64,000 nucleotides of DNA from Phellopilus nigrolimitatus (taxonomy: Eukaryota > Basidiomycota > Agaricomycetes > Hymenochaetales > Hymenochaetaceae): positions 668,734-732,733 of the forward strand of contig JAJOHG010000013.1 of NCBI GenBank assembly GCA_021029095.1, written 5' to 3'. Below the pieces are notes generated by a model that worked only from the letters and a program-made list of their open reading frames with translations, ran no database searches and was not told where the DNA came from. The translations under genes were made by a program, and so were the position numbers. Each line of letters begins with the position of its first letter. The stretch's first letter is position 1. Shown piece by piece: positions 9,820 to 19,435 of this stretch.

Positions 9820-12102
9820 TCACATGATGATACACCTGCAGCACCCACCATGGCTCTCTTCCAGCGCGGGCTGGCCCTCGTCGTCCGGTTTCGATTCCTC
9901 ATCATATCGCGCGTACTGCGAGAATGGAGCAGGAGATGGCGCTAAATGACGATGCGACTTGGCAGTGCTAGAATCGATGGCCACGGACCGTCGCTGTTTG
10001 CCAGCCAGGGACTGAGATTTCTCATAAATATCCCCATTGAATGATTGTCCATCCATTGTAGACGCTTGTTGCCCAATATCATCCATAGGGATGACCTCAC
10101 CCGTAGCGGGGTCGTAATGTCGCCGGCGTTTGGATAGATCGATGCCAAACGTTCCTGGTTGCTGCGGAAGAAAAATCAATATATATATAGGGATCGAGGG
10201 AGGACAGTTCATCTCACAGGTGGAATAATCTCTTGCGATGGTGGGTGAGGTGATTTCGGGCTTCCGTCTGCTTCTTCATATTGATCTGCCAGACCCATTT
10301 TACGAGCAACGACAGGCAAGACGACCTGAAGAGTAAAAATGTTTCGTTAAAATAATCAGCATGCGCTGTTGAGAGAGCGTACCTCAGTCCCAGTTCCCTG
10401 ATTTCTTCGGTTGTGTCCATGACGGGATAGCGTCAGCCATCCCGCCCGGTAGATCCGGGACGTCGGGATACTCGCCTTTCGGTGTTAACCGAACATCCAA
10501 TACCGATCGTGACCGCTGCTTCTGCTGAGCTGCGGTCGATGCCCTAGGCTTCTTGGTCGGGGTCGCTGTTTGGGGTGATCTTGTGCGCCCACGTTTTTCA
10601 GCAGGCGAAGTTGGAGCGTGTGAATGGGGTATTCCTGATGCCGAAGTCGTCGCTGCTGGTTGGCGCGCTCGCGAGGGGGGAGACTGGGGTATCCGCGAGG
10701 TCGACGCCGAAAGCGATACCGCAGCAGAATCGGAGGCGATGCGATGATACGCTGTCCGAGCAGCAGTCAAGTTCGGCGTCGCGCGGGGTATCTGCGATTC
10801 TTGTCGGGGTCGATAAGTACTTGCAGTCGGAGTAGGTCGTCGACTGCGAGCTACCTGAATTTGACGCATTAACAGCAACAGGCTCGGGTTGTTCCAGCGG
10901 TCTCCGATGGCTTTTTGTGAAACTCATTTCCCTGTCCGTTTCGGTGTCTGCCTCCATGTCCGTCAGCGGAGTCTCGTCCAGTACCATTTGCCCGCGCTCG
11001 TCTAGCTCGTATTCGTCAAAGAGGACGCTCTCACGATTTCCTATGCTCTCAGCGCGCCGTCTCCGCCCAATGATGGACCCATTCGTAAGATGCCGAAGTT
11101 TATGACCGTAATGAGCGATCTCGAGCATCTCCATCCTATTCCCCACGCGCAGCTCGCCCACGCCGCCATTTCTAGACAGATCGCCCCGATACCAATGCTC
11201 AAATGGGCGCTCCTCCTCAGCAGATGGGCGCTCCATGTCAGCGTCAGATATCATGGAAGAGTTGGCTGTAAACGGCGGCGCTTCATGCATTATCCCGTTC
11301 TGCTTGGTTTGATGTGCGACGGGCACCGAGACAGAGGAATGAGAAGACGCCTCAAACGAGCCTTCGTAGACTGGCCAACCATTCGTCGTGGACTGCACCT
11401 GCATGTAATGGTTGGAAGTTGGGGTGATCCGGCCGTCGGCTCTGGGATTACTGGCAACCTTATTATTAGGGGGGCCTTTGGTGATGAGGGTCGATTGGAC
11501 GTCGGTAGGTCTCGCATATGGGATAGCAGGAGAATTAGATCGGGACGAAGCCGGGGTTGGTAGCGCGTTGGTTGTTCGCGTTGTGGAGGGATTGCTGTAA
11601 TCATTCGGACCGTTCGCATCTGACAGCAGGTCCTGATCATAAACGTACGACTGAGAGAACGTACGAGAACGCTCCTTGTGAGCATTCTGGGGATCTGCTC
11701 TGAAGGGGGTACGCGAAGCGCTATCGGAGGAGTCAGCGGAAGGACGCGAGTAATTGAGGCTGGGCCGTGGGATGGCGCTGGGACGCTCGGTGCTGGTGCT
11801 GGACGGAGTCGCGCGCCCAGCAGTCCTGTTACTCGATTGAGAGGTGCGGATAATGCCGTTTTGATGATAGGGCTGCACACTATCCTCGCCAGAGCCAATG
11901 GAGGCGGCGGACATGCGCTTTGAGATGGCTCTGCTCTCGTTCTCCAGACCTGTCAGTGGCGAGATGTTAATATTCCCGAATTTAATTTTCTCTAAAACCG
12001 CAGACAGGAGAGGAAGAACGCACGCTTCCTGAGCGAAGGCACTATGGTCTCATCCCACGAGAGGTTCGGTAGTGCAGATTGGGCAGTTGCAGTGATCGCC
12101 AT
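9820..12102 (-). CDS. Large disordered protein with C-terminal CaaX prenylation box (function unknown)
   Basis: Exon 1 (ATG at 12102, MAITATAQSALPNLS...) ends in L-R-K and joins R-L-E-N-E-S-R-A-I-S-K-R-M-S-A-A-S across an intron, making a short predicted coiled coil near the N-terminus. About 400 residues rich in Ser, Pro, Thr and Arg follow, with one ordered-looking island (F-E-H-W-Y-R-G-D-L-S-R-N-G-G-V-G-E-L). The C-terminal exons give E-V-V-L-P-V-V-A-R-K-M-G-L-A-D-Q-Y-E, then P-Q-P-G-T-F-G-I-D-L-S-K-R-R-R-H-Y-D-P-A, and finally G-G-C-C-R-C-I-I-M. The last four residues are a CaaX box; a terminal Met favours farnesylation, and the preceding CC could be palmitoylated. It is therefore probably a peripheral membrane scaffold. 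I do not recognise a named family. Confidence 0.72.
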
Positions 12103-12876
12103 GTCGGTATTTCTGCACCTCGGGTCCCCGCATTCAAGTAAAAAGAAACGCAAGTCTCTACGATGCCAGCAAGCAAGAAAAAGATACAAAGAAAAAGAGG
12201 AAGGGCGTTGACGACAGAGGCAACGGCAACGACGACAGGAGGGCGGCAACGTCCAAGTCGAGCAGAGGAGAGCAAGCAAGAGAGCAGAGCGTGAGCATTG
12301 GATGACGAGAATGGCAACCAGTGCACAAATACATCACAACTAACACTTACGCTCCTCTTTTTTTGGTTTCTTAGGGTTTCTCCTCATTCAACTTGCAAGC
12401 ACAAAACACTACAGAAAGTAACGGACAGTTCATAATTTTTCTGGCTTTTTTTTTTAGCGAGAAACGTAGGCTCACTGGGTGTTAATTGCAAGCTCGAGCA
12501 CGGATGCACCTGGATACATTAACATTAATTAACTATGCGACTGAAATGAAAAGGCAGTCAAGTCAGCCGCCTCCCGTTGGTCGACTCTCAGCCACATTCA
12601 CAATCTCTGGCCTCGTATATCATAGGTTTTTCATAAGTCCGCCTTAGATCGAGTTCGTCGTAGCGAAGCGTGAGAAAGTGCTTGTTCAAGCAGTCAATCC
12701 GGTCTCGCTCACGCGTCTCCAAGTAACAACCAACTCAACGCTCTTTTTAATAATCTTCAGAATATTCTCAACTGTTCCCGACAATTCCTCGCATCGACTG
12801 CCGCTTTGCTTCATAAATCTGCTTTGCTTTGCTTTGCTCTCTTCTCTTTTTGTAAATCACCATTTCACACACAACT
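12103..12876. promoter_or_regulatory. Divergent promoter region of the CaaX and NDK-like genes
   Basis: 774 bp between two genes transcribed outwards. It contains a T-rich patch at about 12357-12365 followed by TTAGGGTTT (about 12372-12381), a telobox-like hexamer often found in fungal and plant promoters of growth genes, and another T run at 12446-12457. A CTTTGCTTTGCTTTGCT short repeat occurs just upstream of the plus-strand ATG (about 12821-12837). No gene is seen. Confidence 0.4.
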
Positions 12877-14563
12877 ATGTCAGGCACCCATTCCCCTACT
12901 TCCGACGAGGGCACGCGCGCAAGAACGACACGCACGGTCGGAATCATCAAGAATCATGCCCTCAAGCACAGAATGACCATTGAGAGGAGAATAGAAGAAG
13001 CTACCTTCGAAGTCAGTTCGCTTCACCCTGCTTCACGAAGCTTATTAGGGGTACGGCACTAACCCTGCATGCCCTTCATAGATAGTGAAAGAACGGCAAA
13101 TGGAATTTGACCAGAACTCGGACCAGGAGTTTCTGCGCGAGCTCTTCGGCGACGACACGCCCTCTCTGTTCGAGTACGGTGCTATTCTCCGTTTAATTTA
13201 GTCGCCGCTTCTTATTCTTCTTCGTCCCGAAGGGGTCCAGTTTGGGTATATGTTCTTGAACGCCGTCGTGCCGTCGAGGTCTGGAACGCACTCATGGGCG
13301 AAGAGGACCCTGATCGCGCACGCGAGCAAAGTCCAAACTCGCTGCGTGCTGTGTACGGCGTAGATCTTACACATAACGCTCTCATGGGCTCGCCCAACAC
13401 CGACATCGCTGAAGTACAAATCTCGTGTCTCTTCCAGTCAAGCCCGCTCTTTCCCCCACACGATCCAGACGACTTGGACGAAATGAATATTGTAAATCAG
13501 GATTTGGGTAGCGCTGTGGTTCAGGAAAGTTGGCAAGATCGTGAGAATGTTCTCTCGCCGTCGTCTTCTCAACTCTCCCAGTCTGCACGCCTCTCGAGTT
13601 CGGGTTCGCGAAGGGGGACATCTGTCACATCTAGCGGGTCTGCCAAAAACTCTCCGAGCGGAAAGGCTCCTTTTAGAGCGCTCGTAGTCCCGAAGACAAC
13701 ACTTGTCCCTGACATCGAACCTCGTACCTCACGCGCGTCGGACCTTCGTCATGGTATTGCCTTATCGCCAAGGAGCTCGGATCGTGTGCATGTTGCGCGT
13801 ACGAAGGAGGAGCAAAAGGAGTTCTTTATGGACGTTCCCGGACACAAACGATCTACCACGATCCAAGTCGCATCGACTGCTCCGCCAACCATTGCGCCGC
13901 GTATGTCGCGAGCGGCTTCGCTCAGATTGGGTCAGAAGGATCCTTCTCCCTCTCGTCCCAAGACACGCCGCCCGTCGACGAGCGATGGCTCCACTTTCGA
14001 CGGCGTCCCGGGTCACAAACGGCGCGAGTCGTTTACGGTAGCAAGCGTGCAGGCGCCAACCGTTGCACCAAGGCTGAACAAGAGCGCAGAACTCCGTGCA
14101 AAGAAAGAATCGGCACCACCTACTTCGTTTATGTGTAAGCCCTTCGTAAATAAGCTGTCTGTCTGCGATTTTCTAATATCTTGCATTTCCAGTCCGCCAA
14201 CCAATCACGCCGAAAACACCTGGCGGCCTCTCGCGCACACCTTCTCAGTCTTCACTGACTCCTTCACGTCCGAGCTCTTCAATGGGCCGCTCCAGCTCGT
14301 CGATGGGCCGTCCTAGCTCGTCGATGGCTAACGCTCGCACGGGTACACCTAGCGGTCGTCTTTCCTCCATCGGGCGCTCCACATCTCAGAACGGAAACGG
14401 CGCAGCTTCATCCGCGCCGCCCCGGCCGCCATCCATCGAACCACGCTCGAACAGAAGCGCGCTGCTCCGCGCAAAGATGGGTACACCAACCGGAACCAAC
14501 TCATCTCCGTCAACCCCGGCTAAGAAAGTCCCTGTGACCCGCCGCGCATCTGTCGCCGTTTAG
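12877..14563 (+). CDS. Nucleoside-diphosphate-kinase-like protein lacking the catalytic histidine
   Basis: Exons joined from ATG 12877 give T-V-G-I-I-K-N-H-A-L-K, a strand E-I-V-K-E-R-Q, the G-P-V-W-V-Y-V-L-E-R strand, A-V-E-V-W-N-A-L-M-G, then S-L-R-A-V-Y-G-V-D and H-N-A-L-M-G-S. This is the NDK fold in order, with the first conserved Lys and late Arg/Asn kept. In active NDKs the last motif reads N-x-x-H-G-S; here the His position is Met (codon 13384-13386), so phosphohistidine transfer is not expected. The remaining roughly 360 residues are Ser/Pro/Arg-rich and disordered, with two related V-P-G-H-K-R boxes and a run of G-R-S-S-S-S-M-type repeats near the end. One intron interrupts the tail at about 14133-14190. 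It ends with TAG at 14561-14563. Probably a regulatory or scaffold protein. Confidence 0.78.
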
Positions 14564-14929
14564 TTCCTCTCACGCGGTCATGAAATGTAAGGTGAAATAT
14601 GGGCTTACGATTCTATTCATGCTTCTTTAGGCGATACGGGTTTTCTAGATACGTGAAGTTCTAGCTTCCCATTCATCTCTGCTTACCTTCTAAAGGCTAT
14701 TCTACAGTTTTCCAGATTTTGGTTTGCTATCTGTCCTTTCACTATATGTACGCCGGACGTCTTTTGGTTCTAAGCTTCATCCTTTTGTGATCTCGTTTTC
14801 CTGCGTTGCTTCATCTATGCATCCCATTTCTTCAAATACCCTGTCTGCGTAACTATTTAATGTCGGCCAACCCAATGTGATACTTATAAATAGTGCATGG
14901 TATAGTACATCAACAACCCGACACGTTAA
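14564..14929. other. Intergenic region between convergent genes
   Basis: 366 bp of AT-rich sequence holding the 3' ends of the NDK-like gene (plus) and Derlin (minus). No coding signal or repeat is seen. Confidence 0.4.
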
Positions 14930-15849
14930 CTATATATCTCCAAAGAGCCGTTTCCTGCTCATCGTAGTTAGAACAGGACAAGCTAGAGGGCCATGCAGAC
15001 TTACAGTCCATCTGGCGCTTCACTCCACACCCCATGCCCACCTATCATCTCCCTTGTCCAAACGTCTCGGACAAACCAGGCCATATGGGCGACGGCACAC
15101 CCAAGGAGATCACCCACAGCCGCCCGCCAAGTGCCATTTAGTAGCCAGGAGAAGCCGACAAGGGCAAGCGGCAGGTACGGCGCAGTGACAGTTACGATAC
15201 CGAAAAGCGAGATCTGCGTATTGGGATGGCGGCGGGACCAAAGATAGATGGGGACGAAGGCAAGCGGAGAGGAAAGGAAGGGCATGTTCACTAGCGGAGA
15301 AAGAAACTAGAAGTATTTGTCAACAAATTTGGTAGTAGAACATTTTTTTTTCCCTGGGAAGACGTACAAGGAGCATGACTGCTGATTGGAACAAGAGCCA
15401 GAAGTAGTCGGCTTTTCTATTCGTGAACGAGGATTCCTCGAGCATCCTGCTGTATCTCATACTAAAAAACCATCAACAATTGTCAAAGTGATACATCCTC
15501 GATACTCACAAGAAGAACATGTGGAATACAAAATCAATAGATATATTCCCAAAGTAAAAGAACGTCGTGAATGCGCGCCATATCTGTAATAGATTGAGCG
15601 TGGACGGTATGAGGCTTGTGCGGACACGCAACTTACCTGGACATTATTGAAAGCGCTCTTGTAGCTGAAGTACAGCTGAAGGGGTGTAATCATTTGACAT
15701 TGCTGAGCGAGACATCAACATTGAGTGCCGGAGACAGCGAGCGCGTGTGACACGCTTACCACCGCAAGACTCGTCAAAACCGCGCACGCGAGCCAACCGC
15801 GAGTGATGGGCGGCACCTGGGTAAGCCATGCTTCAATACCGACAGGCAT
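14930..15849 (-). CDS. Derlin (Der1-like ER membrane protein, ERAD)
   Basis: The ATG at 15849 starts M-P-V-G-I-E-A-W-L-T-Q-V-P-P-I-T-R, the usual Derlin N-terminus. Further exons give L-Q-L-Y-F, then I-W-R-A-F-T-T-F-F-Y-F-G (the W-R loop of derlins), H-M-F-F-L, M-R-Y-S-R-M-L-E-E-S-S-F and L-V-N-M-P-F-L, followed by three more membrane segments with G-T-W-R-A-A-V-G-D-L-L-G. The frame appears to stop at 15001 (GGACTGTAA). However, GTAAGT there is a good donor, with a CTAAC branch site and CAG acceptor about 50 nt on, giving a short last exon that ends L-K-R-L-F-G-D-I at TAG 14930-14932. Derlins are rhomboid-like pseudoproteases that form part of the ER retrotranslocation channel. Confidence 0.87.
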
Positions 15850-15996
15850 GTTGCTGTGTGCTCGACGTCGTCGCCGGTGTTTCCCGTCGGTGTCTTTCGT
15901 TGTCGAGAGTGTCGTGGACGTTGTCGGAGTGGGCGTCGATCGTGACGAGACTCAGTGGTGCGTGGCGACTTGCACGTGCAGCGTCGGCCTCTTCCA
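15850..15996. promoter_or_regulatory. 147-bp divergent promoter shared by Derlin and TAM41
   Basis: The two ATGs (15849 minus, 15997 plus) face away from each other with only 147 bp between them, so both 5'UTRs and promoters must fit here. The sequence is rich in GTCG and CGTCG and contains no TATA box, as is common for paired housekeeping genes in fungi. Confidence 0.55.
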
Positions 15997-17451
15997 ATGA
16001 CTTCCATGACCATGCTCTCCCCTTCGTCGCTCCGCTGCAGCCGCCGCGTCCCACGGCAGCTCATCCGCTCATTTGCTACAGAACACACTGTGTCGTCGTC
16101 GACGTCGTCGACGACAACAACGGCGGAAGACTTACCTCGTCTTCCCAAACACTCATCCAGGCCCCGCACACGACTCAATCCATCTCCTCGCTCTCCTGGG
16201 CCCACCAGCACATGGTCACAGGCGCGCCCTTTCCTGCCCCCCAACTTTGGACAGAACCAGCTATTGTCGGTCTCGAACTCGACAAGAGCGCTGCTCGAGG
16301 ACATCGTCGCCCAGTTCCAGGCGCCTATTCGCTATGCATTCGCCTACGGTTCTGGCGTCTTTGAGCAGGATGGCTATGCGTCAATGAAGGAGGAGGGAAA
16401 GACGCCCATGCTCGACTTCATGTTCGCCGTGCGTCACCCCGACCATTGGCATTCAATTAACATGGGGCAGTTTCCTGGTCATTATCCCCTCCATGCCCGC
16501 GCTCTGGGTTCAGATTTCGTCTCGAAGGTGCAAGATATTGGACCTGGCGTGTGGTTCAATACCTTCGTGACCGTCAACGACGTCGTAAGCAAGTTTCTCT
16601 ATTGCTTGTATGCACATGTATTTATTATTGCTCGGTATTTATAATTGCGCGGTCCGTTATGAAGACTATAAAATATGGTGTTACGTCCATCGACAATCTT
16701 TGCTCAGACCTATTGACTTGGCAGTCGCTCTACCTTGCCGGACGCATGCATAAGCCTCTGCGGATAATCCGCGATGATGCGCGAGTAAGGCTAACGCAGC
16801 AAGTCAATTTGACGTCCGCCCTTCGCACCGCGCTCCTCACACTTCCTCCAAACTTCACGGAAACGGAGCTCTTCGAGAACATTACTGCCATCAGCTATAA
16901 CGGCGACCCTCGAATGATTTTACCCGCGGAGAACCGTTCGAAAATTAGTAATATCGTCAAAAACCAATCGCCGCAGTTCAAGGAGCTGTACCAGCGTCTT
17001 GCGATTGGATTACCTGGCGTGCACTGGTCATCATACTCATCTAAGATAGAGCAAGACATGAGTCCGCATACGCGCGCCGCTCACATCAAGAAGTTGCCAT
17101 TCAATCTGCGTACGCGGCTGGCTTCTCGTTATTCTGCGCGGGCGGCAATTCCGCCGAAAGAAGCAGACGAGTCGGCGTTTTGGCTAAAAATTGCGGGTGA
17201 CAAAGATCTGGAAAATGTGCTACAGTCAGGTCCGTCGGTGTTTTATCTCCGCCTTGGTCGCCGTCTCGAATTCGAACTAATGGATGCTTTATTTTTATTT
17301 TTTACATCTTCTATATACAACCATAGAAATGAGCGCTATTGTCCGCTACCCTGCTGCAGTGCAGACGGCCAAGGGTATCGTAAGTGCTGGCATAGGCAAG
17401 AGCGTTCGCTACTCAGCGGAGAAAATCGGGAAATGGTGGAAAGGGAAGTAG
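15997..17451 (+). CDS. TAM41: TAM41: mitochondrial phosphatidate cytidylyltransferase
   Basis: The start at 15997 gives an Arg/Ser-rich presequence (M-T-S-M-T-M-L-S-P-S-S-L-R-C-S-R-R). The nucleotidyltransferase core shows Y-A-F-A-Y-G-S-G-V-F-E-Q, M-L-D-F-M-F-A-V, then across an intron (16585-16664) I-K-Y-G-V-T-S, and later L-Y-L-A-G-R-M-H-K-P. The final exon, reached through an intron ending at about 17326, encodes M-S-A-I-V-R-Y-P-A-A, S-V-R-Y-S-A-E-K-I-G-K-W and TAG 17449-17451. Tam41 sits on the matrix side of the inner membrane and makes CDP-diacylglycerol from phosphatidate and CTP, the first step towards cardiolipin. All conserved blocks are present. The run of GTC/GAC codons at 16090-16115 encodes a low-complexity Ser/Thr stretch in the N-terminal region. 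Confidence 0.9.
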
Positions 17452-17874
17452 GAAAGGACAATCTCATTACTAGACTATTTGCATTCAATTATCAGCACTA
17501 TTAAGAATTGTTATTTCGCATAATTGTAAGTCCACAAGTGACCAGCGCAAGGACATTGTAACTCACAGTCGCGTACTGCGAAACTTAGCCGCTCGAGATA
17601 ACGTACGAACACGAAATTTGAAAATCTTGAAACGCTATGCTGGTGCCTTGAATAAAGATTTTTCACACTCTTTGCAGCCCGATTCACTTTTGTGTTTCAC
17701 GCCTGGAAGAATGAGGTGAACGCGGTGTCCAATTGTCGGACTCCGTTCGTCTGCCAAGATCGCTCCCAGATGCCAGAGCTAACCGTGGCCTTTATATAAA
17801 TTGTCTACTTCCTGCCTTCGATAGCTATCACTTTGAATCAACTCCTGGGCTAGCTAAAAGGCTTCAACAACACT
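17452..17874. promoter_or_regulatory. Intergenic with TATA box upstream of 17875
   Basis: 423 bp between TAM41 and the next plus-strand gene. TTTATATAAA at 17791-17800 lies 75 bp before the next ATG and is a clear TATA-box candidate. No gene is seen. Confidence 0.45.
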
Positions 17875-19225
17875 ATGCCTCGAAAGCATCCACATACGAG
17901 TCGTGATCGGCAGCTGCCCCAAACACCATTACGCCCTACTTGGACCGTTCTCTCTGTCTCCCCAAACACGCCGACGACCCCTCGCACACCTCCTTCGTCC
18001 GCTGTACACAAGCCTTTGACATCGACGCGGACGCCGCTCTTTTTACCGAGCGAGTCGCGGAAACGGTCGGCAGTTGCAGCACTAGTAGCGGATGAAGAAG
18101 TTGACGAGTTGGATGCAAGCCCGTCGATCGCCCGCATAAAGCGAAGACGTTTGTCATCCGGCGCACGAGCCATTACTGTCGGCACGCCGGCAGATAATAT
18201 TATTGTTAACAAAAAATTCGATGATTCATTTCTGACACTCATTTCGCAGCTCAATCTTACGGAGGAGCAGCGTCGTCAACTCAAGGATGTATCTCATGTA
18301 TGTGTGTTTCTTTTTTATTGTTGTCTTCGAATACTCAACCTTTACCAGCTTCCGACTGAGAAACATGCTCTCTTTCTTTGTGGCTTGATCATGGCAAATC
18401 AACCACCGGCATGGGAGATCCCTACGGAGGTCAAGGTACTTCATGATACCGTTTTAGTAGTCACCTTGTTTGATGCGCATTCCATCTCTCAGAAGAAGTT
18501 CAACAAAATTGCGACGTCTTTGCTCCTCGCTGCAAAGCCAGAGAGGTTTCACCTCAAAGCCGAGGATAACGTAATGGATTTCTACGTGCTTATCTCTTCA
18601 TTCTTTTTCTGCAAATGCATCAATACTGATTCACATATCTCAGCTATACCTTAGAACTCACGCAAAGGAAATTGGCTTAGAAAGCAATTGGGCGAAGAGC
18701 TTTCAAAAGCTCGCAGCTTTAGAATCTGCTTGCCTTCTCAGCTTCTCCGAGGCACGTAGAAGGGTAAAGAAAAGAGTAAGCCAAATGACACGTATTGAAT
18801 TACTTGCATACTAAAATCGTCCAATTGTAACATGTGTAGGTGAAGAAAGCGACATATTCGAAAAAAACACTAGGCTGCATGGCGGCTTCACTCGACATCG
18901 AGAAACCTACTGAGCCTCAGCTTGGCGTGTTGTCTCTACTTGTAAGCCTTCTTTCATTTTCTTTGCAGGTGATCTTGTACTAATGGTTGTGGTACATACT
19001 GCTAGCGCGCGCAGTCCGTGACGGACAGCCCCAACAATTACTGGGTCAAGGTCGATGAAAAGTTGGTTGACATATATAAGCTACCTTCTAGTAGTGCGGA
19101 GCGGTTCGTCATATTTTCTATATATTATCATAGCCTACACAATGACACTGACAATTCTTGGTAGGCGATTTCGGAAGCTCAAACAGACCGATGCTCGACT
19201 GTATCCTGAACAAGCAACAAATTGA
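17875..19225 (+). CDS. Conserved-looking protein of unknown function, probably nuclear
   Basis: Not recognised. The ATG at 17875 begins a Thr/Pro-rich N-terminus with many T-P and S-P pairs (P-T-T-P-R-T-P-P), good sites for proline-directed kinases. A basic cluster R-I-K-R-R-R-L near residue 90 looks like a nuclear localisation signal. A helical body follows after splicing: L-I-S-Q-L-N-L-T-E-E-Q-R-R-Q-L, H-A-L-F-L-C-G-L-I, S-I-S-Q-K-K-F-N-K-I-A, F-Q-K-L-A-A-L-E-S-A-C. The last exons give D-S-P-N-N-Y-W-V-K-V-D-E-K and R-F-R-K-L-K-Q-T-D-A-R-L-Y-P-E, ending at TGA 19223-19225. At least five short introns are needed. It resembles a cell-cycle-regulated DNA-binding or chromatin protein in composition only. 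Confidence 0.6.
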
Positions 19226-19435
19226 TGCACACCGAGGCTATGCTCTGTCGTTGGTAGTTCCTCGAGTTTCAGTCTGTCCAATGTAATTCAACACTATTTA
19301 TTTTGCAACATTGCATACATTGCATCCAGGCCTCTGAAGTTGTATTAAGAGCGCATCAACGTCACAGCATAAAGAGGAATAGCATCTACAACGTACGAAT
19401 ATGACTCATATTTCACCATTGCGGCGTTACCCTAA

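Noticed and set aside
15001..15003. TAA as the Derlin stop codon
   Set aside because: It lies inside a GTAAGT donor with a CTAAC branch site and CAG acceptor; the extra exon gives the usual L-K-R-L-F end.
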